Below, one piece after another: positions 24,195 through 35,599 of a stretch of 64,000 nucleotides of DNA. The notes under the pieces are model-generated. The model made no database searches and was not told where the DNA came from. It saw only the letters and a program-made list of their open reading frames with translations. Within the stretch, counting starts at the first letter, position 1, and each line of letters begins with the position of its first letter. Made by a program: the position numbers and the translations under genes. This stretch comes from Hirudo medicinalis (Eukaryota > Annelida > Clitellata > Hirudinida > Hirudinidae): contig MPNW01000022.1 in assembly GCA_011800805.1 (NCBI GenBank), forward strand, positions 1 through 64,000. Reading direction: 5' to 3'.

Positions 24195-27100
24195 ATGGCA
24201 TCAGTTCATAAGTCGCTGGATCAGGGTTTGGACAGCGAGAGTGACTGCGAGAACCAGTTGATCATCGTCTGCAAACATTGTTCCCTGACAACCACTCAAA
24301 CTCTTGGAACCAGGAGGCGGACCATTTGTCCACATTGTGGAAATTTCTACGCCGGGGATGCTGGTCCCGAGTTCAGTGCTCTCAATTTTTATCCAACAAG
24401 ATCGATAAATGCTGGCAATCGAATGATGCAAAGCCTACCATCAATATCAAAAGTATTAACACTGCTATTATTTTTCATAATCTTAAGAAATATTATTAAT
24501 GTGGAAAGCCAAAAATAAGTAATGATGAGAAGCACTAAACTAAGGGTCGAATTATTTACATTAAAACTCAGAACAACAAGCCTGGTCCTCTCAGATCAAT
24601 CACCAATTTCTTCAAGAGGTTCGGCAATCGTGATCGTGATCGACAGCGAAAAAGCAGCGGGACGCACAAATTAAGCGCCTCCTGCGACAATGCCGACAAG
24701 TCCAACTTATCCAACTTATCCAGGTTATCCAACTTGTCACGTCTGAACTCCAGCAGTCACACACAACTACCTCCCATCGTTCAAAACCCACTCTGCACCT
24801 CTGAATCTCTCCCCATCACTCCAAAAGTACAACTGAATGGAAAAACTTCCAAGGATGAAGTTAACTTTGGCACAGGCAAGAGGTGTCTTAAGGACATTCT
24901 TAATCGGAGAATAGAGGATTTAGAGTGAGCATTTCTATTTAAGTGCTTTTTAAATTAAATACGTTTACAATTGAAATGAATGTTATATTTTAAATTCTTT
25001 AAGTTCTTTAGATTATAAACATTATTTTTGCCACTTCAAATCACCATTGGAACAAAAATAAAATCTCAAGTTGTTAAGCAACTGATGTTAATATTGGAAA
25101 AAGTGTGAGGTAATAATGAAGTAAAGCAGCGATATTTTTAAAATCATTTTTTGACGCAAGCAGCCACAAATTATTATAAAATATCACTAACATTATAATT
25201 ATCACGTCATTTGTAGCCATTTTGCGTTCAGGTTGAATTGCTTAATCTGTGAGAACTAATTATAATGAATACATGTATATTATTTAACATAATCAGTTAG
25301 ACTAATTCATGGACTAATTCATTTGCACATCATCACCAGGAAGGACGTGACAATGGCAAAAGAATCAGGTGACTGGGGAAGTGTCAAGGAGTTCTATGCT
25401 GCAATCTTCGATAATTTCATGAATTTGAACACAGCTTTTAAGGTTTTAATTAATCAATTTATTTAGTAATTAATATTTCAAAAAAGAAAACAATAACAGG
25501 TTATTAATTGAATAAGACAACAAATGATTTGGCGCTTCATAATCTGCCTCATTTAATACCGCACAAATGCTTTCAAGAAACGCAATCATTGATCCATGAC
25601 ATCCTTCCGAGCAGATGGAAGGAAAGAAGAAAGAAGCGGATTTGGAGTTGGATTGTCAACGGATTTATGCTGCATTCGACATCCTCATATCAACGGTAGT
25701 AGTTATTCGCTTCTCAATTCTTTGAATCAAATTATATATTTTACTTCTACATAAAAAAGACAATAGTCGTAATGTGTCGTGTTTTCAATCCATCTTGCTC
25801 TGCCACAAGCACCCTTGGGAAGGAGCGCTATATCAATGGTTGACCAAAAGCATCTCTGACGCTATATAAATGAACTACAAAATGGAATTACACTAAAAAT
25901 CAAAGTATGTCGTAATAAACACTACACTTTGTAGCCAGCAGAAGTGCAGAAGATTTCATTGAAGGCAATTATTGGCAACCTGTTCAAAGACAGAAGGTAC
26001 GCCATGTAATTAAGTAGTGATTCCTTTTCCAGTGATATACCTGTATTAGTTGCAGGTGATTTCAGTCACTAGGTAAACAGATAATGCCCCTAATTATCAT
26101 CGTTTTGAAATAATTGCGCGGATCGTTATTATTACGTAACAATGACTTCCAATGCAGAATTCAGAACAAAGAAGAAATACGAGCATACGCCGTAATGTTG
26201 CTGGTGAGTGAATATTAACAGGAAATTTGTTGAAAATAAATTTTTTTTAATTTCCAAACTCTATCAAGCATTTAATTACGAAATCAAGAAAGGTTTGAGA
26301 CGTAGTTAGTTAGCTAGTTAGTTATTAGCAAGTAAAAGTTAACTGCAGAATTACTACAATTAATATATTAATTCATGTAAAACTAGTTACCAATTAAATG
26401 CAAGCATGAATTCTTCCAATGAATTTTTTTTCGTTGTTGACTTCGCATTACTGATTTTCATGAACAGAATCCACAGTTCGATAACCCATCAACTTACACG
26501 ATATTTGCTCATCTCTTGAGGCAGATTTCCATCCTCAAGGACCACCAGCACCATTATCTCGTGCAGTGGTTCAGAAAGTTGGTTCGAAAATATAAATTTA
26601 TTTCAATTTAATTATTTTAACCCAGTAAACTGTTGACATTTATCACAACGATGCATATTAAGCTAATCAGTAGTTGATTGATTCATAACTTTAGAGAATT
26701 AGTAAGCTGTTGCTTCGTGTCTCTAAGTTTGCCTTGAAGTAAAATTTATGCATCCGATATTATGTCGAATGTAGCGTCGTCTGTGAAACTTATTAAAAAT
26801 AATTTATTTCACGTGATATTTTGCTTAAAGGTCCATTTAAAGTTATTCAAATGTTAAACATCAATTCGAAGCGTATCATCAGCACAATTCAAGGAAAAGA
26901 TTCATCGCATACAGAAGTTCATATCACTGAGATTAACGTCACCCAAGCACGAAGACCTTCCACCGATGAACAAATGTCTCTGGTGGCTTTCGAGTGCCAC
27001 CAAAGTCCTTGCCCTCCTCTGTGAGGTTCACTGGTGGTGCTGATGGTTCAGAATAAATGATTTTCACTTAGATGAAGCTATCAACTAGAATCATCCAGTT

Positions 27101-30100
27101 TTTGTTCCATTCTTATCGTTAATAATATGTAACAGCATTGCGGATGTGAGGAAATAGAAGTGTTTGCCTTTATTTTATTATTAAATAATGTTATTTGGAT
27201 CATGAAATCTAAACAGAAAAGCTAATTCGAAATCAGATGCTGCCAGTAACCTCAGCACACCTGCCATAGTTTCCTATCAGGAGTTTTACAATCCATCCAT
27301 AGAACAGCTCGATCTGTTGGCTGAATATTTCAACTGGCAAAGTTCCAAAGGTTCGAACAGGTGAGTCATTTGATTGATCATTATCATCATCAACCATTTG
27401 AAATGTCTGAATATCTTTGAACTTCTCAACAGCTTCAGTTTCTGTCAGTATCCTTTCGTACTAACACTGACAGCTAAAAGGACCATTTTACAGAAGGATT
27501 CAGAGCAACAAATGGTCGTCATGGCAAGGGTAATGACATTATTTGTAACATAGTTTAATACTATATTTTAATGTTGTAAAATACTTTTATGAAATTTTAT
27601 CTATTTATCTAAAAATTAAACTATTTTTCTAGTATTAATTATTTAATCAATTAATTTACTACAAAATCCGATTGATCAAGTGAGATTTTACAAAATTTAA
27701 AAGTGAATTAATTGAAACAATTCCTCGCAACAAATCGCCCTCAAACAGAAAAGTCTTTTCGCCAAAGTACAACAGCATCAACTCCCAGAAATAGGGATGT
27801 TGTTCCTCAATTTAACTGTCAGGAGATCTCATTTGGTCTCAGACTCTCTGAATGAGGTTACAACGACTCGTATTACAATGTTCTAATTTATTGTATCAAA
27901 TTAAGCCACTACAATTTAGTTTACAATTTACAGCAGTGTAATTTGTTATTAAATGATAAATGATTATCTTCAAAGAAATTCAATCTCAACTTTGTAACTG
28001 AGGTTCGAACTTTTGCGGACTTTGTCACAACATCGACCAACAAGGACATGGAAATATTTGATAATTTAAAATAATTCAACGTCTCTAGATTGCAAGGAAG
28101 CAGACAGAGTTGAAAAAGAAATTGAAAGTGACCTTCGCCGGGGAACCTGGCCTCGACATGGGTGGTCTTACGAAGGAGTGGTTTCTTTTGCTCACACGAC
28201 AAATTTTTCAGCCTGAGTTTGGTCGGTCAATAGTTTTTTGAAACAGTTTTAAGATTTTAAATTATATTAAAATTAATTTAAATGAGTATCAGAGTATAAA
28301 GTATAAGTGACTGGAATGAGAGTAAAGAATTTACATTTACTCAATAATATTACTTAATAATGTTAAAGCCACATGTAATTATGTTTGAGCTTCTGATTTA
28401 TTCCTAAAAGGTATGTTCACTTACGACAAATCCGCCAAAGTATTCTGGTTCAGTAGCGCCCCCTGCGATAATTTCCAGGAATTCAATTTAGTTGGAGTTG
28501 TATCTTTTTAAAGTTTTTTTCCTGTTTTGAATTCTTATTTCTAATATTTACAAATATTCAAAACATACTTATACTCGAAATTTATTAATTCAGAATCTTT
28601 TTTAATAAAATAAAAAATAAAATGTAATATTTCCAAGAAGAAATTGCATTTGCTTGGTAGAACTTCTTAACAAAAATGAACCTCAGTTGATGGGACTTGC
28701 GGTGTACAACAGCATCATTTTGGACATCAGGTTTCCGCCGATTTGCTACAAAAAGATTTTAAGTCCTCCAGTTGTCCCCAACAACGTTCAGAAAGCTGTC
28801 GTTGGAATCACGAAAGTTGGTCTTGAAGATCTGAGGAGTGTTCATCCCGTTGGTTGACATTTTAATCAATCAATTTTAATCAATCAATTCTAATCAATCA
28901 ATTTTAATCAAAGTAAGTTGAATTGATTCATATATTAATCGTCTACTTAGTAATACGTTTTTAAGAAAATTGTTATTTATTGAAAGGTTTTTTTAATCTC
29001 TTTTTTATTAAACATTAAAGTGCGAATATGAGGTAAAATACAAACTGAATTAAGAATAGAAGCTATTTATTAAATGCTATTTATTAAATTTAGTGCTTAT
29101 TTAGTACAAGTACCTTCGGGCAGCATGCTGCTGTCCTTACAATCGTAATCTCCAAATAACCATATTCTCTAAATTAATGTCATTATACCTCAATTATATT
29201 GTTTTATTGATTTTAAACGGCCAAATTTAAGTTACATTATTTTCATCGTAACATGTGTCAGGAATATTCTAAATTATAGGAAACAGCAAAGGGTCTGCAA
29301 GAATTGTTGGATTACGATGGAGATGTTGAAGATGACATCGGAGTAACATTTCAGGTTAAAAATCATTTCATTAGAGTTTTACTTAGATTGCAAAGAAATA
29401 ATAATCAATTGACAAGCATTTACTAAACTGAATTAAAATTTATTTACTAATTAAATCCTTCATAATGATCGCATACCATTTTCAGATAACCTACGATGAA
29501 CTGGGATCACCTGTTACTCACGAACTGAAAAAAAATGGTCAAAAACATTCCCGTCACAAACTCCAGCAGAGAAGGTAACTTCTTAAAACATTTATTTCTG
29601 CATTCATTCTTTTGTTGTGATTTGTTTAAATAATCTGTCTTTCTATGAAGTTTAAATTCTGCCATATTTGAGAGAATTAATCGTGAATATTCAATCTTCC
29701 AAGAATATATTTATATTACCATTATTTATTGCATGCAGGTGGTTGTTTCTGTAAAAATGGTGAAACTATTTTCATTGCTTCCACATTTACTATATAATTG
29801 TAAAATAACAGTCGGATGGATCACTCACAACCACACGTGACTAAGAATCCAATAACAGCTCTTAACAACAACAACAACAACAACAATAATAATAACAATA
29901 ATAAAAAAAATTATAATAACAATGATAATAATAACATTAAACGTTACAATAATCAACATTAAAATAACAATAATTATTAATATTTTTATGACTTGTCCGG
30001 ATTTTCATGAACCAACATGAGCAGGCATCTATTGATTTTCCATGCAGATGAGTTGCGAGAAAATGTTGTGAAAAATGCACCTGCTTTTTTATCTTTTAAT

Positions 30101-31389
30101 AACAACCTCAATGATGATGATGACGACTATGACGATGATGACGATGGCGGTGACGATGATGATGAAGTCAACAACAGCAATACAACACTAGTAATGCAGT
30201 CATGAAATGAGGCTTTCAAATTGAATTGCAGAATATGTTCAGTTGTACGTTGACTTCATGCTCAACCAATCTATCTATCGACAATTTCAAGCCTTCTACC
30301 ACGGATTTCACAGCGTCTGTGCATCTAATGCTCTCATTGTGAGATTATTTCATTTGTTATTATTATAATTATTATTATTATTATTATAATTATTATTATT
30401 ATTATAATTATTATTATTATTATCCTTTACCGCCAATAATAGGAATTAAGAAGTGAATATAATGAAATATTTAATGATTTTGTGTTTGGAATTTTGTGCA
30501 TTTTAAAAATTCATGATGGCATTGATTTCAGAGGTGAATCGGTTGAAAGAACAAATTGTGATAGCTGCACATGACTTGTTCATTACCTGTTGTGGTAACC
30601 ACTGCTTAAAAATCATCAAACGCTAAACCATCCCATTTCCTCTGATTCAACCAAAACTTTATGCCAAATGATGAAGAAAATGATTCTTAAAAATTAGATA
30701 AGATATTTATAATTGTGGTTTCAGTTGCTGAGACCAGAAGAAATAGAGCTGCTTGTTTGTGGGAATCCATCTTTCGACATGAACGAGTTGAAAAAGGTCA
30801 CAATTTACGACGGTTACACCCCAGAATCAGACACAATCAAGTTGGAATCATACAGTTTTTATTTTATTTTACTTTTTTTTTAATAAACATTCAATCGATA
30901 TTTACTATTCAATTTAATATTTAAAATTCCTTTCCCTCGAACAATTGCAATGTTTTATTTATAATAAAGTAGAATTTAAAATCTATTTTCGCAGGTATTT
31001 CTGGGAGGTTGTCATGGCAATGCCACTTTCCATGCAGAAGAAACTTCTTCTTTTTGCCACTGGAAGCGACAGAGTTCCTGTCAGCGGAATGTCTGAGATG
31101 CAGTTCAAGGTCACCAGGGTGGAAAACGTCAGCATGTGAGAAGAAATTGGTGGATGGATAAACGGATAATAATTATTTATATTATCAATGTCATTAAAAT
31201 ATCCAAGGAATTTTATCACTTGCTATTAAACTATAGATGAATTTATAAATACCAACTGATGAACATAGGTTGCCAGTCTCCCAAACATGTTTCAATCAGT
31301 TGGTTCTGCCCGCCTACAACTCAAAGAAGCTGCTCAAACAGAAATTGCTTGTGGCCATACAAAATGCTGAAGGTTTTGGACTCGAATGA
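24195..31389 (+). CDS. HECTD2: HECT-type E3 ubiquitin ligase HECTD2, 890 aa
   Basis: Twenty-one exons: 24195-24452, 24572-24924, 25340-25442, 25615-25695, 25932-25996, 26158-26203, 26468-26577, 26872-27020, 27222-27360, 27433-27529, 27749-27856, 28089-28221, 28411-28499, 28687-28848, 29280-29354, 29486-29574, 29812-29942, 30232-30338, 30725-30840, 30995-31135, 31269-31389 (TGA); 2,673 nt, all phases close. Family marks: [90 protein letters not shown] and [16 protein letters not shown]. The HECT domain runs from about 500 to 890, with catalytic Cys 858 in TCFNQL and the usual FGLE end. It transfers ubiquitin from E2 to substrates. Unlike human HECTD2 (about 776 aa), the N-terminus carries a CxxC-x15-CxxC zinc ribbon (C26, C29, C45, C48) and exon 17 encodes an Asn-rich loop. 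The exon 8 start (26872) and exon 17 rest on phase and alignment. Confidence 0.92.
28859..28913. repeat. 14-bp tandem repeat (AATCAATC type), about 4 copies
   Basis: The unit TTTTAATCAATCAA repeats with one T-to-C variant directly after the exon 14 donor of HECTD2. Confidence 0.85.
29862..29938 (+). repeat. coding AAC/AAT microsatellite (poly-Asn)
   Basis: A run of AAC then AAT triplets inside HECTD2 exon 17. It reads as about 20 Asn with a few Lys, Tyr and Asp, and ends at the GTTACA donor at 29943. Confidence 0.65.
30110..30166. repeat. GAT/GAC triplet run in intron
   Basis: Imperfect (GAT/GAC)n in intron 17 of HECTD2. Read forward it gives poly-Asp, but it lies outside the phased exon chain. 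Confidence 0.8.
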
Positions 31390-31863
31390 AAATTTTTTAA
31401 CACAATTGAATTAATTATGTTAATTTAATTACTCATTTCATTACGATGAGGCCACAACAAATTATAAAATTGTATCAAGAACTCAATTTAACCTTGTCAT
31501 TCAACAACGTGACATGACAACACAACATTGTTGTGGTTTGTTTATTTGTTAATTTGTTTGTGCATATATAAACATTTACACATATGCATACATTCATATT
31601 TTCTTGCATTCGTGCGATTCATGTTATTTTCATCCTCAATTTGTTTCCAATAAAAGAAAAAAAATTATTTTATTAAATATTCACAATTGTCAGCATCCAA
31701 CGTCCAAATGGAGTTTTAACATTTTTAAGTCTGATGTTCAGGTAAATTGCCTATGAATCCTTCTAAGTCACGTGGATTTGCTTTCTGAATGGAGTTACTT
31801 TGAAAAATTACTTCCGACGTTTTATTCTGGCAAAAAAGGTTTTGATGTTTTGTGGTGAATTTC

Positions 31864-32490
31864 CTAACTCCCGAATGCGTTTTGAGAGGCGTACGTGATG
31901 TAAAGGAATCCATCTTCGTCCTTCTCCGTTCTGTAAACTTCTTTCAACGTGCTTCTCATCGATGCCACTGTCCTTTTGTTGATTATCAGGAAGAAAGAGT
32001 GCCCCGATGGAACTGAGAGTCTGTCTCTGAAGAGAAAATAATTTACCTATAAATTAACCAATAATATGCGGTAAATGGTTGGCTAATTAGAATGTCATTT
32101 TAATTGCAACAAATGAAAAATGTCTTTGCACCTGAAGACCGCCATGAACTGAGCAACCGTCATGTCGTAAGGGAGCAAGAATTTCGATTTGTCCAACTCC
32201 GGAAGTTGATCTTCATGTTCACTTCTCTCCAGAATTACCTGGATAAAATAATTATTATAATTAAAAATAATAATCAGCTATTTAATTGGCATAATTTATG
32301 TATTCATATCACCAAATAAATGCGAATGGCTAATATTCATCCAACAAGTAAAACATTCTCTGTAGGGCATGAATGTATTACAGGGAGTTGTGTGACTCAT
32401 CACCTGAATACAACAGGTGTTAAGTGGACGGTGACGTCAACTGCAGTCGCTACTAGGTAGGCAGAAGTTATTTTGATCACAACAATGTAA

Positions 32491-32521
<31 letters not shown>

Positions 32522-33467
32522 GTATTAATAATACTTGAGTTAGTAAAACGGTTAAGATAGTTATAGAAATAATGGACAACGTAAATACTTTGTAATGCAT
32601 GTGAATTACTGACGCGTTTAGAGCACAAATTAAATATTTGATTTTAAAAATCTGGAATTATAAAAATCGGTTTAAAAAAAATAAACAAAACTAAATCGAA
32701 ACTGACTGGGATTTTATTTGGGTATTTTTCCTCAATATCCAACACTTCTTGAACTCTCTCATCTGTAAATTTGTGCAATGTTTAACAATTAATTTAGAGT
32801 TATTAAATAAAGTAATTTGTTTGATAATAAAGTAACTTCCTTAATAAAGTAGTTTATTTAGTTCAACAACTAATTGTCATTCATTTTATAACATTAATTT
32901 CAACATTAATATTAATGATATACGCAAATACTTGTAAGAATGATAATGATAAGGTCTATCAATGGTTGAATAACGTCCTGATGCAAAAAATGTTTGGCAG
33001 TTCAATGGGACATCGAATAAGCTTCAATCAGTGTTTACAAGAATTGATCGCATGTGTGCCGATCATCATATACGTTGTCTTCAAAGTTAATTTTAAGCAT
33101 ATTATTATATTTATAATAACAGAAATAAATATTAATACCAATAATATTATTAATATTATATTGATTTAACATATCAATTACATTAAATTATTAATATTAT
33201 CAAAGTTATTAAATATTAACAATAATAATACCTTTAATTATTTTAATTATTTACATATTTATACATTTTAATAATATTAATGACAATAATATTGTTCATC
33301 TTCAAAAATTATTTACTGACGTCACAAATGCTTTTGTTTTGTTAGCAAAAACAACAGTTTATGCTCAAAATACTCGGACCAAATGAATTTCTAAGCCTCA
33401 CCTCAATGAGGGTTTTGTTTTGATTTTTGACAAAAACGAAAAAAGGAGCCACAAATTCTGCTGCTGG
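31864..33467 (-). CDS. MAP1LC3: Atg8-family autophagy modifier, MAP1LC3-like (5' end incomplete)
   Basis: Minus-strand exons 33467-33380, 32762-32707, 32238-32132 and 32026-31864 (TAG); phases close. Atg8/LC3 is conjugated to phosphatidylethanolamine on autophagosome membranes and binds LIR motifs. Diagnostic segments: DERVQEVLDIEEKYPNKIPV, LDKSKFLLPYDMTVAQF, HSFFLIINKRTV and EKDEDGFLYITYASQNAFGS. The last of these has the ATG4 cleavage glycine followed by one residue. EKDEDGFLY..YASQ favours LC3 over GABARAP. The first exon listed is less sure: its donor (GTCCGA) is weak, but it supplies RLRNSF in phase just before DERVQ, as in the LC3 N-terminal helix. No ATG is in frame within that exon, so the true start lies further upstream, perhaps across the assembly gap. 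Convergent with HECTD2, with 474 bp between the stops. Confidence 0.88.
32491..32535. repeat. (AAT)n microsatellite in LC3 intron
   Basis: Run of AAT/ATA triplets between the second and third visible LC3 exons. Confidence 0.9.
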
Positions 33468-33473
33468 CTGCGG

Positions 33474-33541
33474 TGATGATGACGACTGTGATGACGATGA
33501 CGACTTTGATGATGATGATGATGATGATGAGATGTTGATGA
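33474..33541. repeat. GAT/GAC triplet tract flanking LC3 exon
   Basis: Imperfect triplet run. On the minus strand it gives a TCATCATC pyrimidine-rich tract ending CCGCAG, which probably serves as the acceptor of the LC3 exon at 33467. In the reading frame it would encode poly-Ser. Confidence 0.75.
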
Positions 33542-33681
33542 ATGTAATTGTGGCGGTGAATGCCACGATGGCACTTTGAGGTTTTAAAACTCAACACATG
33601 ATCAAATATCCAACTTCAGGAATGCATTGATACACACCATCATTATCATAACCACATCATTAACCGCCTTCATTATCATAA

Positions 33682-33709
33682 NNNNNNNNNNNNNNNNNNN
33701 NNNNNNNNN
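33682..33709. other. assembly gap (28 N)
   Basis: Run of N characters. The true missing length is unknown. It lies where the 5' end of the LC3 gene is expected. Confidence 0.99.
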
Positions 33710-35318
33710 AATTTACTGCTGACATCTTACGGCGCTACTAATTCCGTTTATTTAAATTTATTGTGCTGTAAAATCGTCAAAGGAAAGAATCGACCATCAC
33801 TAATTCTTAACCGATATAAAGGCTACCACATGGTGCTGCAACATCTGTGAATGTTTTTATTTCAAAATAAATTCAATTCGTTGTGAAAACATTTTCTCAC
33901 CAAGCGTTTTCTTTCTTTGGAATGATTCTCTTCTTGATATCGACTTTTTAGCTTCATTCAACTCTGACATCCGAATAATAACGGTTTGGTTCGCAATAAA
34001 TCAGGTTCTTTCAAGCATGAACGGTTTAGCAATTTAACATAACATCTCGCACGAACTCCTCATTAGAATTGAACGCTAACCAAGTAAATGCTCAGCAAAT
34101 GCATCAACGGGCTTCAGGCCGACCTGAAAATGTATAAAATTATAAGAAAGCACATCATACTTTCTTCAATCTCAAATAAACATCTGGATGCTTGTGCGCA
34201 TCTAGCTTTATAGCTTCGCGGAAAATCAAAAATTGCGATGAATGTTGAAAGCTATTTTAGAGAGATTTAAGCGAGAGTAGCAGAAATAAACTCAAAATAA
34301 AATGTGGATATCATAAAAAAATCACTCAAAAATAAAACTTATAAAAGCAAACATATAAAAAGAGGCGGAAGAGTAGTCTGAATTGGGTTGTGGCTCGTGG
34401 AGCCATCTCGCGAATCGAACTGTCGATGCTGGTCATGACGCAGTTTCAACCCTCACACGGAGCCACGGCATCACCTCTGCTACGAGGATCTCATGCCATT
34501 GGCCACGTTGGGGAACTGTTACTGGTTACGCCATCCCCCGCCGAGCTACGAAGGCCCCCTTCTAGGGGGTAGTGGACCCTGCTCTCAGACCTTCCCAAGG
34601 GCTCCAGGGCAACGAGTGCCCGTATGTTGCCCCTATCACGAGCATTACCGCCTGCAAGTATAGCCCCTCGACAGCTTTTATTTCGATCGGTAACATCTAA
34701 CGCCAGGTGTGGTGTCTTTGAAAGGCATCATTAAGTAAGGCAAGATATCGATGTCATGTTGATGTAAGGGATAATTTTAGTTGAATTACGAGTTAAAGTA
34801 CACAGAGATGGGAGATGCATCGAATTTATTCATTTCTTGAGGTCATCTTACACATGAAAAACAAACCAAAATTCGAGTTTGTAAATCAACAAAAAAAAAC
34901 TCCGATGACACTCAAAAGCTGCCCGAAGGGATGTTGCCGCTAATTGGCCCCCCTCATGTAGAAACTACATAACTTATATTAAATTGTACATAACTTGTAT
35001 TAAATTATACAATTATAAAATTTGAAAATAAAAAGTTGTGATAGTATTTGCAGAAATAAATCAATGAATCAATATTATGCTGTTGTTGTTCATTAATGTC
35101 CGTTACATAACTGGATGCTTAGGACGGTGCTCCCGCAACGGGATTCGAATCCGTGCTGCCATCGTTAGAGGCGAATCATTATATCAATAATACGACATTC
35201 ATAATAATAATAACAATATGATATTGATAATTACTGGCAAAATAAAAAGGTTTTAAAAAAGCTGTACTATTTTAAACTTTTCAATTCACAAAACGTAAAC
35301 GTAAAAATCAAACAAAGC
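33710..35318. other. gene-poor region with a GC-rich island at 34360-34700
   Basis: No exon with splice context seen. A block at about 34360-34700 is far richer in GC than its surroundings and has short open frames with no recognised domain. It is followed near 34915-35100 by AT-rich sequence and a B-box-like GGGATTCGAATCC. It may be debris of a transposable element. Confidence 0.5.
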
Positions 35319-35349
35319 TAGGGTTAGGGTTAGGGTTAGGGTTAGGTTA
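35319..35349. repeat. interstitial telomere-type repeat (TTAGGG)n
   Basis: About five units of TTAGGG, the last one imperfect (TTAGG), preceded by CTAGGG. It lies a few hundred bases upstream of the Helitron coding remnants. Confidence 0.95.
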
Positions 35350-35521
35350 AACTGAAGAGGACAAATGACAAATACGCAAATTGTGCAGGATTAAACGGAA
35401 TCAACTGAACGACTGATTAACGAAACCGCTGAAGAAACTGAACAAGGACGTGTTGACGACCAATTACGTGCATTTGCAAGACGAAAGAAAGAGACTGAAA
35501 TGTAAATGTACTTTATATATA

Positions 35522-35592
35522 CATCGCCATATGCATAGCGTCAGAGCCGCTTCTTGTATATGCAGGAACGTAACCCATTCGGCCAACCTGCA
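35522..35592 (+). mobile_element. dispersed SINE/MITE-like repeat, short copy
   Basis: Contains CATAGCGTCAGAGCCGC and TGCAGGAACGTAACCCATTC followed by GGCCAACCTG, the two ends of the repeat family seen at 2574 and 16131, with the middle missing. It abuts the Helitron remnants. Confidence 0.6.
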
Positions 35593-35599
35593 CTCCTGA

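Noticed and set aside
26695..26738. Extra HECTD2 exon reading [15 protein letters not shown]
   Set aside because: It joins neither neighbour in the frame needed; the direct join 26577 to 26872 gives a gapless alignment to the HECTD2 family segment.
30017..30205. Open frame with poly-Asp, MSRHLL...
   Set aside because: Lies within HECTD2 intron 17 outside the phased exon chain; the Asp run is a GAT microsatellite.
35100..35170. tRNA-like T-arm with GGGATTCGAATCC
   Set aside because: No cloverleaf can be drawn on either strand: the T-stem and loop lengths do not fit and no anticodon arm is present.
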